Positions 18,510 through 27,898 of a DNA stretch of 64,000 nucleotides are shown one piece after another. The DNA is from Alkalihalobacillus deserti. Its GTDB lineage: Bacteria > Bacillota > Bacilli > Bacillales > Bacillaceae_D. The stretch spans positions 357,023-421,022 of the forward strand of contig NZ_JAJAFR010000004.1 of NCBI RefSeq assembly GCF_020734105.1. The letters run 5' to 3'. The position numbers and the translations under genes were made by a program. Position 1 is the stretch's first letter. Each line of letters opens with the position of its first letter. The notes under the pieces are model-generated. The model did not search any database, had not been told where the DNA came from, and saw nothing but the letters and a program-made list of their open reading frames with translations.

Positions 18510-18614
18510 TGAACGGTTTGTGAAAACAAAGCGGTTCATGAAGAAAAAGCACAAGTTCCAATTTATCATCCATTTACAACGATTGTGAACTCTCCTATAA
18601 TAAGTGAAGTAGTT

Positions 18615-18654
18615 GGCTACTAAAAAAAGTGAAAATTGGACTTTTTCAGTAGCC
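18615..18654 (+). terminator. Terminator after yjbA
   Basis: GGCTACTAAAAAAAGT pairs with ACTTTTTCAGTAGCC with one imperfection and a 9-base loop, followed by a short TCTTTA tail. It separates yjbA from the small gene at 18680. Confidence 0.6.
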
Positions 18655-18679
18655 TCTTTAGAATGAGGGAGGGGACTTT

Positions 18680-18793
18680 ATGGATAATTTTGCCTATTTA
18701 GTAATGCAGATCTTAACAGTAGTATTACTAGTTGGAACACTTGGTCTTTCATTCTTCGTTGGAAAGATCATGAAAAAAAATAGTGGGTATTAA
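18680..18793 (+). CDS. Small single-pass membrane protein, 37 residues
   Basis: ATG at 18680 with GAGGGAGGGG upstream encodes a 37-residue protein: MDNFAYLVMQ, then one membrane helix ILTVVLLVGTLGLSFFVGKI, and a basic end MKKNSGY. It is followed by a strong terminator, so it has its own complete transcription unit. Function unknown. Confidence 0.7.
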   Translation: MDNFAYLVMQILTVVLLVGTLGLSFFVGKIMKKNSGY

Positions 18794-18797
18794 AAAT

Positions 18798-18828
18798 AAA
18801 AAGGACGAGTGTACTTCTCGTCCTTTTT
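18798..18828 (+). terminator. Terminator after 37-residue gene
   Basis: A 12-bp perfect stem AAAAAGGACGAG/CTCGTCCTTTTT with a 7-base loop. Confidence 0.85.
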
Positions 18829-18884
18829 ATTGATAGGACGAGTGCTCAAAATGGAAATACTCATGCCTGGAAATTACAAAAAAT

Positions 18885-18917
18885 GTCATGAGCCTGTGTT
18901 TGACTCATGACGTTTTT

Positions 18918-18920
<3 letters not shown>
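18885..18920 (-). terminator. Terminator of trpS
   Basis: GTCATGAG/CTCATGAC (8 bp) is flanked by T-rich runs on both sides. It directly adjoins the trpS stop codon and terminates trpS leftward. Confidence 0.75.
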
Positions 18921-19934
<1,014 letters not shown>

Positions 19935-20094
19935 TCATATACATCAAATCATAGCAGATTGTAGAAGAAAAACATAGGCATGACATGAGGGATTAGATCC
20001 AAATTTTTTCATGAATGTTATTAAAGATAAAGTGAAAACTAACTTTAATCATATTGAACGAATGACTGCAATGTGAAGAAAGTGAGGTTCGCTT

Positions 20095-21213
20095 ATGAGT
20101 CAGATTACTATCTTTTCCGCATCAATTGGAAATGGTCATAACGAAGCTTCGAAGGCGCTAAAGGAACAATTGGAACTTCAAGGAGAAACCGTTCATATTG
20201 TGGATACTTTTCAGTCCATCCATCCATTTCTGCATAAAACATTTTTGGAATTTTATTTAAAGATGATTGAAAAAACTCCACGCCTTTGGGGGCGACTATA
20301 TAGATATAGTGAAGAGTACTCATGGTTTTTAATTATGGACCAGTTAGGAACATTCTTTTGTGAGAAATTAAATTCCATTATAAATAAACAACGAACAAAC
20401 ATTATGATCTCAACTCATCCTTTTGTTACAGCTTTTTTGGCTAAATTAAAGAAAAAGAAACACTTGAACATTCCATTGTATACGGTTATTACAGATTTAT
20501 ATTTACATCCAGCTTATGCGAGACCTGAAATCGATGGGTATTTTACAGCATCGCCACATATTGATCAGTTTGCAAATGAAAATAATATTCCTTTGAATCA
20601 GATGTTTTACACAGGGATTCCAATCAAAGCGATACCTGATGTTGATATTCCAAGATGGAAAATTAGAAATGATCTTAAATTACAACCCGATGAGAAAACC
20701 GTTTTAATTACTGGTGGAGGGTTAGGGTTAGGGAAATATGTGGATATTCTGAGATCGATTGAACAATTAGATTGTCGCATACAGGTTTTATGTATGACAG
20801 GAACCAATAAAGATCTTGATGATCAGATTAAGGCTTTTCCTAGTAAACATCGAGTTCATGTTATTTCCTATACAGACCACTTTACGGATTACTTGAGGGC
20901 GAGTGATGTCCTTTTATCTAAAGCGGGTGGGCTAACAATGGCAGAAGCGTTAGCATGTGAGACACCGATTTTGATTTATCAACCTGTTCCAGGCCATGAA
21001 GAGGATAATGCAGATTTTTTAATGGAATTTGGTACCGCTGTAAAAGCGGAACTTCTCGAAGATGTAAGGTCTTTATTGGAGAAACTTTTGTTTAATGAAG
21101 AGTACTATCAGGGATTAGTCAATAATGCTAGAATATTAAAGAAACCGAATGCAGCTAAACATATTGCTTATCTCATAAAGAAATTAGAAAGCACAAAGAA
21201 ACAAATATTATAA
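20095..21213 (+). CDS. MGDG-synthase type glycosyltransferase
   Basis: A 372-residue GT28-family protein like UgtP/YkoN. It has an MGDG synthase N-terminal domain (ITIFSASIGNGHNEASKAL, where Gly-rich GNGH contacts the lipid/sugar) and a C-terminal UDP-sugar domain (LITGGGLGLGKYVDIL, ASDVLLSKAGGLTMAEALACETPILIYQPVPGHEEDNADF). UgtP makes glucosyl-diacylglycerol, the lipoteichoic-acid anchor, and acts at the membrane face. Whether this is that enzyme or the YkoN paralogue is open. GTGAGG precedes the ATG. Confidence 0.9.
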   Translation: MSQITIFSASIGNGHNEASKALKEQLELQGETVHIVDTFQSIHPFLHKTFLEFYLKMIEKTPRLWGRLYRYSEEYSWFLIMDQLGTFFCEKLNSIINKQRTNIMISTHPFVTAFLAKLKKKKHLNIPLYTVITDLYLHPAYARPEIDGYFTASPHIDQFANENNIPLNQMFYTGIPIKAIPDVDIPRWKIRNDLKLQPDEKTVLITGGGLGLGKYVDILRSIEQLDCRIQVLCMTGTNKDLDDQIKAFPSKHRVHVISYTDHFTDYLRASDVLLSKAGGLTMAEALACETPILIYQPVPGHEEDNADFLMEFGTAVKAELLEDVRSLLEKLLFNEEYYQGLVNNARILKKPNAAKHIAYLIKKLESTKKQIL

Positions 21214-21281
21214 TTGATCTAGAGTTGGTTTAGAGGATTCAATAACAGATCATTCTGCTTTGTTCGAAAAAAATAGCAAAA

Positions 21282-21313
21282 AAAGCGCATTGGATACCCG
21301 CCAATGTGCTTAT
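21282..21313 (-). terminator. Terminator of aldolase/dehydrogenase operon
   Basis: AGCGCATTGG pairs with CCAATGTGCT (one G-U). Read leftward, a long T run follows, so it fits best as the terminator of the minus-strand operon, with weaker action on the rightward glycosyltransferase transcript. Confidence 0.6.
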
Positions 21314-21438
21314 ACTTATTTTTGATCTTTTTCAACTAAAGCTAACCTAACTGTTTAAATTAATTGTTGAATTTACTAACGCATTGAAAGACAGTTTACT
21401 GCTTTTTGAGTACAACAATTATTGATACAAAGACAAAA

Positions 21439-21475
21439 AGACGAAAATCATTGTGATTTACGTCTCCGTCTTTTT
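21439..21475 (+). terminator. Hairpin with T run
   Basis: AGACGAAAATCA (21439-21450) pairs with TGATTTACGTCT (21454-21465) with one mismatch across a 3-base loop, followed by CCGTCTTTTT. It is rightward-oriented but lies 220 bp past the glycosyltransferase. Purpose uncertain. Confidence 0.5.
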
Positions 21476-21523
21476 CGTAACCGTTACTCTAAAATAAGAG
21501 TCATCCCTTTAAGGTTACTATCG

Positions 21524-22615
21524 TTATGACATGGGTACTTGTCGTTGAACTTTTCCTTCTATCCTACTAAAGATGTTTTCTAAAGAAGGTCCAGTAATAG
21601 TTAGACCATGATTTTTTAAGCCAATGATTGCTTCGGATGGGTTGTCGGAGTCTCTAATAAGGGTTGCAACGGTTTCAGCAAGTTCATAGGTACCACAAGG
21701 GTAGTTAATTTCGGTTGCTTTAATACCATCCATCCAAGCATGAATATGAACAATGGCCCCTACGGTAGGATGCTCTTTATAGATCATCCAATGTTCAATG
21801 GCGTCAACAGACGCTCTTTTTGGGGTTACATTTGGTGGAATACTTACTTCCATTAAATTATTGTCATCGTTATAGCCCTTAATATAAAGAATATCTCGAC
21901 CGATTTCTTTCATATCAGCTTTATTAATCCCACTTGCACTCATCCAGAAATGATCTTCATCAGATCGTGCACTTAAATTTCCATAACTTAATCCACCGAG
22001 GCCATATAACTTTTTGAGATGACGCATATCTCTGTCATTTAAATATTTATCTAAAGGAAAGGGAGCAGGAAGTAAGTTCATCTCATCTAACTTTTTCCCT
22101 GATTTACTTAGTTCACTTGTAATATGATCACCTTCCCATAGCGTGGGTGGTAAGTCCTCAGAAAAATGATTGTCAATGACAAGTCGCGAACAAGTCAGGG
22201 GCTCAAGGCGTTTGTAAATTTTATCGAAAAACCCCTGTGCATCGTCACCTTCTTGATAACTAATGGAGTAACAGCCTTGTTCTGGTGTGAGAAAATGAAC
22301 ATCTGTTTTCCCTGCTCGATGATTAATATACATAAAATGATTGGCTAAGGAGCGGATAAGAAAAGGATACACCTCTGTAAAAAGATCGTAAGGTTTTCCA
22401 CTACTTTCTAAAACGCCAACAACAAAAGTGGCTTGTGCCTTGCGACGAAACGGTTTAATATCTTCGTCCGTGACGAAGTGAAAAACCAACTGTAATGGAT
22501 CCGTATGATTTTCTGTGTAAGAAAATCCATTTTCTGAAAATGTAGCTACTAAACTTTGTGACATCCATTGTAAGAACGAACTAGACGGATCTGAGCTCAG
22601 TGTGAAATTTTTCAT
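21524..22615 (-). CDS. Class II aldolase/adducin domain protein
   Basis: A 363-residue protein. The C-terminal half (about 195-355) is a class II aldolase/epimerase domain with GGLSYGNLSARSDEDHFWMSASG, zinc-ligand histidines in IVHIHAW and the LKNHGLTITG motif. The first about 185 residues form a separate, unrecognised domain containing FRRKAQATFVVGV. It begins 2 bp after the upstream dehydrogenase gene, so they are coupled. The aldolase domain suggests cleavage, epimerisation or dehydration of a sugar phosphate or diol, but the substrate is unknown. Confidence 0.82.
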   Translation of the reverse strand: MKNFTLSSDPSSSFLQWMSQSLVATFSENGFSYTENHTDPLQLVFHFVTDEDIKPFRRKAQATFVVGVLESSGKPYDLFTEVYPFLIRSLANHFMYINHRAGKTDVHFLTPEQGCYSISYQEGDDAQGFFDKIYKRLEPLTCSRLVIDNHFSEDLPPTLWEGDHITSELSKSGKKLDEMNLLPAPFPLDKYLNDRDMRHLKKLYGLGGLSYGNLSARSDEDHFWMSASGINKADMKEIGRDILYIKGYNDDNNLMEVSIPPNVTPKRASVDAIEHWMIYKEHPTVGAIVHIHAWMDGIKATEINYPCGTYELAETVATLIRDSDNPSEAIIGLKNHGLTITGPSLENIFSRIEGKVQRQVPMS

Positions 22616-22617
22616 TG

Positions 22618-23856
22618 TTAGCCTCCAACAGTAGTTTGATCATGGTTGAAGATAACTTTCAATGCATTTTTACGGCTTCTTTTTGTAATAGTATTGAAAG
22701 CTACCTGATATTCATTTAGAGGGTATTGATGTGTAATAAGAGGAGAAAGATCGACTTTGCCTCTACTCATCAATTCAATGGCAATTTGAAGGGTATTCCA
22801 TTTATTTCCTTCAAAAATATTTGTACTATAAGCAAAACAACCTTTAACGGTTAATTCGTTTAACCAAACTGTTGTCCAGTCTATTTTCTTCATAATGCTA
22901 GCTAAACCTAGAATGACAACTTTGCCTCCACTTTCTGTAAAGCGAAGAGCATCTGTTACACTCTGTTTCTTTCCGACACATTCATAAACGATGTTTGCAC
23001 CACCTTGAATCACTTCTGGTCCAAATAATGGGTTTAATATTTCGGCCCCTAATGCATTGGCAGTAGACTTTACATAGTTCTTGTCGAGATAAATCACTTC
23101 ATCGGCACCAAGTGTTTTAGCCATCTCGCCTTGGAATGGGTGTTTTACTAAAATCGTGACGTTACACGAATAGCCAAGTGCTTTGATAGCGGTCACAACA
23201 GATAACCCAATCACCCCAGCACCTATGACAAGGATGTTATCTCCATCCTTAGGAGGGTTGCGTAACACAGCATGTAAGGCACAGCTAAATGGTTCGACCA
23301 ATACTCCATTTAAGTCATTTACTTCATCTGGTAACGTGAGCACTTGGCTTTTATGAGCAACTAAGTAAGGACTCCAGCTTCCACCGGTATCACGACAAGC
23401 TCCAATGAGAAGCCCAGACTCTATTGCACCTTTTGTTTTTTGTTGACATAAACTTTCATCACCTCGAACGCAAGCGGGACAAGGCTCTAAACCTCTACTT
23501 TCACATGATAAAACAGGATTGACCACTACGCGTTGACCTATTTTATGATTTTGAACCTGTTGACCTAGTTCTGAAATTTCTCCAACAGCTTCGTGTCCGA
23601 TTGTAAATGGAAATGATACGTATGGTGATGTCGTTGGACTATCATGAAGAAAGAGTAAATTCATATCACTTCCACATATGCCACCATATTTGACTTTTAT
23701 TTTAATCCAATCCTCATTAGGTAAAGACGGTTCTTCAGTGTCTTTCCAACTTAAGCATGAAAAACGCGGATGCCAATGTATGGAGGGGATCCAACGACCG
23801 ATTGTTTTTGTAAATATATACTTAGGAATATTGAAATTAAATTGTAATGCATTCAC
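22618..23856 (-). CDS. Zinc-dependent alcohol dehydrogenase (MDR)
   Basis: A 412-residue medium-chain dehydrogenase. The GTG at 23856 is chosen because GGGAGGTGAT lies 5 bases upstream. Catalytic-zinc motifs are GGICGSDMN and GHEAVGEISELG. A Cys-rich structural-zinc loop (SCESRGLEPCPACVRGDESLC) follows. The Rossmann motif is VIGAGVIGLSVVTAI. It resembles sorbitol/threonine/butanediol dehydrogenases. It precedes the aldolase gene with no gap, so the pair probably oxidises and cleaves a polyol or sugar-derived compound (inference). Confidence 0.88.
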   Translation of the reverse strand: MNALQFNFNIPKYIFTKTIGRWIPSIHWHPRFSCLSWKDTEEPSLPNEDWIKIKVKYGGICGSDMNLLFLHDSPTTSPYVSFPFTIGHEAVGEISELGQQVQNHKIGQRVVVNPVLSCESRGLEPCPACVRGDESLCQQKTKGAIESGLLIGACRDTGGSWSPYLVAHKSQVLTLPDEVNDLNGVLVEPFSCALHAVLRNPPKDGDNILVIGAGVIGLSVVTAIKALGYSCNVTILVKHPFQGEMAKTLGADEVIYLDKNYVKSTANALGAEILNPLFGPEVIQGGANIVYECVGKKQSVTDALRFTESGGKVVILGLASIMKKIDWTTVWLNELTVKGCFAYSTNIFEGNKWNTLQIAIELMSRGKVDLSPLITHQYPLNEYQVAFNTITKRSRKNALKVIFNHDQTTVGG

Positions 23857-24020
23857 ATATATCACCTCCCTCATACATATTTAAATACAAACGCAATTAC
23901 TAGTAATTTGTGCAAATAAACGAAGATTATTCATATTTTTCCTTTTCCTTGACATTATTATCTTTGTATATTGAGAATGAAAAAGGGAAAAATACAGCGA
24001 AAAAGGGGTGAGTTCATTTT

Positions 24021-24899
24021 ATGTATTATTTTATTGTGAATAAGACGTCAGGAAATGGACGTTCTACGAAAATATGGAGCGAAATAGAAAAAATTCTCAT
24101 AGAAAAAGATGTTCGATATACCGTTTTACTTTCAAAAAATAAAATAGAAGTGCTCGAGTATATTTCAACAATAAAGAATGCAACGAACCAAGTGGATGGC
24201 GTCGTTGCTCTTGGTGGTGACGGAACCATTCATGAAATTATCAATGAATTATTGGGTTCCGTGGTTCCGTTCACTGTTATTCCAACGGGTTCGGGAAATG
24301 ATTTTGCAAGAGCAAGAGGGATAACGAAAAATTATCAACAAGAAATCGAAAGGATTCTGCAAAAAGGTCAGCAAAAAATTGATTTACTAAAAGTAGGGGA
24401 CAGACATTGCATGACCGTTGTCGGGATTGGATTTGATGGGAAAGTGGCAAAAGAAGCGAATGAGTTGAAGCTCAAAAAATGGTTAGGTGGGCTTGCATAC
24501 TTTTTTATTATATTTAAGGTGCTAATCAACTATAAACCCACATATACTAGACTTTTATTAAATGGAAAAGAACGTATTTTTGAAAAGGTGTGGTTAATTG
24601 CAATAGCGAATCACCCTTACTACGGTGGGGGGATGAAAATTTGTCCTAATGCAAAAAGTAATGATGGGAAAATCGATATTTGTATCATACATAGTCTTCC
24701 TAAATGGAGATTATTATTTATTCTGGCTGCTGTTTTCACAGGCAAACATGTTTCAATGAAAGGAGTGGACTATGTGCAAGTGGAGCAGGTAGAAGTAGAA
24801 AGTAATGAGCCTTTGTATGTGACAGCAGACGGAGAAATGATGGGCCAAACTCCAACTACTGTTACCATAAATAAGAATGCTTTTCATGTTATTTCATAA
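24021..24899 (+). CDS. Lipid kinase, DAGK/YegS/BmrU family
   Basis: A 292-residue diacylglycerol-kinase-family protein. It begins YFIVNKTSGNGRS and has the nucleotide-binding GVVALGGDGTIHEIINELLG (about 63-82) and IPTGSGNDFARARGI. GIGFDGKVAKEAN and YVTADGEMMGQTP mark the C-terminal domain. The family phosphorylates diacylglycerol or other lipids at the membrane. GGGGTGAG precedes the ATG, and a TTGACA lies at about 23950. It may act with the glycolipid synthase at 20095, which uses the same diacylglycerol pool (inference). Confidence 0.9.
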   Translation: MYYFIVNKTSGNGRSTKIWSEIEKILIEKDVRYTVLLSKNKIEVLEYISTIKNATNQVDGVVALGGDGTIHEIINELLGSVVPFTVIPTGSGNDFARARGITKNYQQEIERILQKGQQKIDLLKVGDRHCMTVVGIGFDGKVAKEANELKLKKWLGGLAYFFIIFKVLINYKPTYTRLLLNGKERIFEKVWLIAIANHPYYGGGMKICPNAKSNDGKIDICIIHSLPKWRLLFILAAVFTGKHVSMKGVDYVQVEQVEVESNEPLYVTADGEMMGQTPTTVTINKNAFHVIS

Positions 24900-24903
24900 A
24901 AAT

Positions 24904-24947
24904 AAAAAGTCTGACCAAATGTGTGTATAAAAAGGGCAGACTTTTTT
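24904..24947 (+). terminator. Terminator after lipid kinase gene
   Basis: AAAAAGTCTG pairs with CAGACTTTTT, with further CC/GG pairs inside, and ends in a T run. Confidence 0.8.
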
Positions 24948-25055
24948 AATAAATAGGAAAGTATAAAACTTTGAGTGAATATTAGGATGGATTTCAACCA
25001 AGTAGGAAAGCGTACTCGAAGAAGAGCACCACACGCTACGCGTCGTTTTCTTAAA

Positions 25056-25199
25056 TTATGATTTATTCAAGATGGACTGAGAATCTGAGGTTTTTTTTTC
25101 TAGTCTAGGTTCTTTATGAAGGTCTTCATACTCTAAAATAAAGAGAAGATTGAAAAATTGGTAGGAAAAGGTTTTGATTTTACTGAGATGTTTTTTCAT
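25056..25199 (-). CDS. Small hypothetical protein, 47 residues
   Basis: The ATG at 25199 has GGAGGG 6 bases upstream and encodes MKKHLSKIKTFSYQFFNLLF..., 47 residues. A basic N-terminus leads to an aromatic/hydrophobic stretch (10-25), then an acidic and Ser/Lys-rich tail. A longer frame upstream lacks a ribosome site. No family recognised; existence rests on the start signal and the terminator-flanked position. Confidence 0.45.
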   Translation of the reverse strand: MKKHLSKIKTFSYQFFNLLFILEYEDLHKEPRLEKKTSDSQSILNKS

Positions 25200-25280
25200 A
25201 ATTAACCCTCCAGCTTCATAGTAGAAGTTATTGTACAGATAATATGTACAAATGTGGATAGTTTCATGCGAGTTGACATT

Positions 25281-25321
25281 AAAAAAGAAGGAAGTAACGG
25301 AGCTCACTTCCTTCTTTTTTT
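25281..25321 (-). terminator. Strong terminator of the gene at 25320
   Basis: A 15-bp perfect stem AAAAAAGAAGGAAGT/ACTTCCTTCTTTTTT with a 10-base loop. It overlaps the 3' end of the minus-strand small membrane protein gene and separates it from the gene at 25056. Confidence 0.85.
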
Positions 25322-25493
25322 AACGTTTCTCTTTTCGTCTTCGTTCGAAAAGTCTGAGAATCCAAAGACCAATATTAATAAGTGCAAGTAGATAGAAAAG
25401 CCATGTTGCAGTAGATTCATTTTGATAAGAGAAGAACACGAAGATCACTAGAACTAGGATCGCTATGAGTTGAGAAATTTGAATTTTGGACAA
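25320..25493 (-). CDS. Small membrane protein, 57 residues
   Basis: The TTG at 25493 is preceded by GAGGGGG at 6 bases and starts LSKIQISQLIAI; an upstream ATG extends the frame by 14 codons without a ribosome site. Two hydrophobic helices (about 6-22 and 30-46) are followed by the basic end RLFERRRKEKR. It resembles many uncharacterised two-helix Bacillus proteins. Function unknown. Confidence 0.65.
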   Translation of the reverse strand: MSKIQISQLIAILVLVIFVFFSYQNESTATWLFYLLALINIGLWILRLFERRRKEKR

Positions 25494-25547
25494 AGTAATC
25501 CCCCTCGTTTCGCATGATTTAACCAATTTGGACATACGTTATAGAGA

Positions 25548-25674
25548 TTAAAGAAAAAGGTGTGCCTTTCACCTTTTTCTTTAATATCGAAGCAATGAGC
25601 GAAGCCGCTGCAAGGTTTTAAGCTTGTCCTGAGTGGTTTTCTCAGGGGAAGCGAGCAGCGTGCGGAGCCAGTGC
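25548..25674 (+). repeat. Dispersed composite hairpin repeat, copy B
   Basis: An outer 15-bp perfect inverted repeat TTAAAGAAAAAGGTG / CACCTTTTTCTTTAA (25548-25584) is followed by the core GCAATGAGCGAAGCCGCTGC (from 25592). An internal hairpin CCTGAG/CTCAGG (25628-25646) and GCGAGCAGCGTGCGGAGCC close it. The core aligns closely with the reverse complement of copy A. A partial second copy of the outer arm plus GCAATG follows at 25678-25716. Confidence 0.8.
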
Positions 25675-25716
25675 TTAGGTGTGCTTTTCACCTTTTTCTT
25701 TAATCTCAAAGCAATG
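25559..25716 (+). repeat. 39-bp direct repeats flanking repeat copy B
   Basis: The 39-bp segments at 25559-25597 and 25678-25716 match at 36 of 39 positions (GGTGTGC.TTTCACC, then TTTTTCTTTAAT...GCAATG). Spacing is 119 bp. The second segment looks like the 5' end of another element copy. Confidence 0.8.
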
Positions 25717-25782
25717 GCCTAAGTAACACATTGTTACATTATATCAAACATTCTTAAATATGAACGAAAAGAGGCATGTTTT

Positions 25783-26346
25783 ATGAAAAAGAAAAAGAAC
25801 CAAGCGTTTTATCGTAGCTTTCTTATTCTTCTTTTATGTGGTGTTGGCTTTATGTATAGTCAATCGGAAAGTGTGTATCAACAAGTAGAAGAAGCTGTGT
25901 CCGCTTCTATTCAACAAGGAGTCCAGGTTGGGCAAGAAGCGTTGTCAATTGAACTTACAACATTAAATGGTGATGTGGTTAGTTTAGAAGATTATCTTGG
26001 TCAACCTGTTGTCATTAATTTCTTTGCTACATGGTGTCATCCTTGCCAAGAAGAGATGCCGGTCATTGTAGAGATGGAAAAGAAATTAAAAGAGAAAGGA
26101 GCTGTATTCTTAGCCGTTAATATGACTAGCCAAGAAAGAAGCAAAAAGGAGATCCGTCCATTCCTTCAACATTATCGTGCTACATTCGATCCTTTATTAG
26201 ATCTAGATGGAGAGATCATGAAGAAATATCAAATTATCGGAATACCTACGACTGTAATAATAGATGAGCAGGGGATGATAGTCCAACGAGTCAATGGTGG
26301 TTTGTCGTTCGAATTAATGGAAGACCTTGTGCTATTTAGAGACTAA
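25783..26346 (+). CDS. Membrane-anchored thioredoxin-like protein (ResA/TlpA type)
   Basis: A 187-residue thiol-disulfide oxidoreductase facing the outside. A basic N-terminus and hydrophobic segment (about 11-27) form an anchor or signal. The AhpC-TSA/thioredoxin domain (about 52-187) has the active site FFATWCHPCQEEM with Cys85 and Cys88, and the cis-Pro in GIPTTVII. ResA-like proteins reduce apocytochrome c; others act in sporulation (StoA). No cytochrome genes are adjacent, so the target is unknown. AGAGG precedes the ATG. Confidence 0.88.
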   Translation: MKKKKNQAFYRSFLILLLCGVGFMYSQSESVYQQVEEAVSASIQQGVQVGQEALSIELTTLNGDVVSLEDYLGQPVVINFFATWCHPCQEEMPVIVEMEKKLKEKGAVFLAVNMTSQERSKKEIRPFLQHYRATFDPLLDLDGEIMKKYQIIGIPTTVIIDEQGMIVQRVNGGLSFELMEDLVLFRD

Positions 26347-26490
26347 AAAATTACTACTGGAGTAACAGATTCGTGGTCTAAGCACATTTAGAAGGTTTTA
26401 CTGCAAAAAAATGTGCGTACTATGGGCTCTCATGTCTAACATTAAGAATTCATGAGGTAGTTAATTTATGAAATTAACATAAAATATAAG

Positions 26491-26522
26491 AAGCGCATTG
26501 GTTCAACCCAATGCGCTTTTTG
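26491..26522 (+). terminator. Terminator, thioredoxin-like gene
   Basis: AAGCGCATTGG / CCAATGCGCTT with a short loop and TTTTT tail. It lies between convergent genes and is 145 bp beyond the rightward gene. Confidence 0.8.
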
Positions 26523-26585
26523 TTGTATGATCTGCTACTTTACATTATTGATCTTTTCTCCTTCTTTTCAACCCGTTTACTACGC

Positions 26586-27569
26586 TTATTGGATAAAGAT
26601 TAAAAAAGATGAAATAAAGTATAAGATCACAAGAACAACCGATGGCAAAGCGTATCGAATACTCGATTCTCGTGGTTTTCTAATAAGAGCATAAAGGATA
26701 ACGATGGATAAAATGCCGACTGCGGCAGCTGTAATTTGATGAACATCAGAGACTGCTGCAATAATGGAGCCCTTTTGATAGAATAAATCAGACGCACCTA
26801 AAATTAAGATATTAAACAAGTTACTTCCTAAAATAGAGCCAATAGCTAAATTATAATTTTTGAGTTGAAGTGCAACAAGGACCGATACCGCTTCAGGTAA
26901 TGAGGTCGTTGCTGCAATAAGAAAACTACCGACAAAACTAGCTCCTAGGCCAGTGATAACAGCAATTTGGTCACCAGTAATAGTTAAAAGCGTTCCTGCC
27001 CCCATTATAATGATTGCAGCGATAGCAAAACCGATAACAGCACGTTTTAAAGAAATTGCAGACATATTGTATTCTTCTGGTTCAACTACAGCTTCTTGAG
27101 GGTGTTTTTTCGATAAACTAGAAATGAGCCATATCCCTAGGATGTAGACAGACATTAAGATCCAGATATCGACGCCTATTCCTAAGAATGAGTAATCGAT
27201 TTTTAGTGAGAGAGCAAGGAGTGCAACAACGGCAAGTAAAAGTCCTACGCTAGCCGTATATAGATGAGCACGTTCCGCATTTTTAAAAATTTGTTGTTTG
27301 CGGAAATACAGATCAAAACTAGCGATAATTAATAAATTAAACATATTACTTCCAAAGACATTCCCGACGGCAATATCTGGACTATCAAGGACAATAGCAG
27401 ATATACTGGTTGTTACTTCTGGAAGAGAAGTGGCTCCTGCAAGAAAAATCGTTCCAACCATCATTCCACCAAGAGATGTTTTTTCACCGATTGCATCTGC
27501 ATATGTAGACAACTTGATGGCAGCTAAAACGGTGATGATCGCTGCTACGATAAAGCCTAAAAAAACCAT
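26586..27569 (-). CDS. CaCA family cation exchanger (YrbG type), probable Mn2+-responsive
   Basis: A 327-residue sodium/calcium exchanger family membrane protein with about ten helices in two inverted halves. Each half has the alpha-repeat: GTIFLAGATSLPEVTTSISAI with DIAVGNVFGSNMFNL in the first, and GSFLIAATTSLPEAVSVLVAL with NLAIGSILGSNLFNILIL in the second. The acidic residue in each TSLPE is the usual ion ligand. GGGGG precedes the ATG. The leader contains a yybP-ykoY riboswitch (27602-27762), which senses Mn2+, so manganese export is a reasonable prediction. Family annotation alone would say Ca2+. Confidence 0.9.
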   Translation of the reverse strand: MVFLGFIVAAIITVLAAIKLSTYADAIGEKTSLGGMMVGTIFLAGATSLPEVTTSISAIVLDSPDIAVGNVFGSNMFNLLIIASFDLYFRKQQIFKNAERAHLYTASVGLLLAVVALLALSLKIDYSFLGIGVDIWILMSVYILGIWLISSLSKKHPQEAVVEPEEYNMSAISLKRAVIGFAIAAIIIMGAGTLLTITGDQIAVITGLGASFVGSFLIAATTSLPEAVSVLVALQLKNYNLAIGSILGSNLFNILILGASDLFYQKGSIIAAVSDVHQITAAAVGILSIVILYALIRKPRESSIRYALPSVVLVILYFISSFLIFIQ

Positions 27570-27601
27570 GAATCATTCCCCCTATGAATAAATAACAAAA
27601 A

Positions 27602-27762
27602 AAGACCTTTTTATGAAAGTCTACCCTGAAACACAGACTCTCATAAAAAGGTCTTGCGTACTTTGAAGAAAAAATTAATTTTTCATTCAAAGCTCAATGA
27701 ACCGAGCGATTATTATCACTGTCATGACGACTCATTGACCAAAGGTCGCTACTCCCCTTTTT
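27602..27762 (-). ncRNA. yybP-ykoY (Mn2+) riboswitch with terminator platform
   Basis: Read leftward, the leader has AAAAAGGGGAGTAGC at its 5' end, GTCGTCA, GGTTCATTGAGCTTTG and the closing GCAAGACCTTTTT. These are the hallmark elements of the yybP-ykoY family. The closing CCTTTTT pairs with the 5' AAAAAGG. It also forms the 5' arm of a long terminator, AAGACCTTTTTATGA pairing with TCATAAAAAGGTCTT (27602-27655), followed by T7. Mn2+ binding should favour the aptamer and read-through into the exchanger gene. Confidence 0.92.
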
Positions 27763-27833
27763 AGGTTATAAAATTGTTATGGTTGTTTAACTTTAGCATG
27801 AGTTTTTTAACCAGTCAATCAGTAAATGATTGA

Positions 27834-27892
27834 GGACTCGTAAGATTCTAACGAATAATTATTTGATTAGAATTTTTACGAGTCATTTTTGC
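27834..27892 (+). terminator. Hairpin between HD gene and exchanger leader
   Basis: GACTCGTAA...TTACGAGTC arms with inner ATTCTAA/TTAGAAT pairing form a long hairpin. The T run is on the rightward side, so as a terminator for the leftward HD gene it is atypical. Confidence 0.45.
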
Positions 27893-27898
27893 GGATCA

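Noticed and set aside
24986..25060. 24-codon Arg-rich frame (MDFNQVGKRTRRRAPHATRR...)
   Set aside because: No good ribosome binding site and no terminator or promoter of its own.
25559..25716. CRISPR-like direct repeat pair
   Set aside because: Only two copies with a 119-bp gap that is itself a repeat element; no cas genes nearby.
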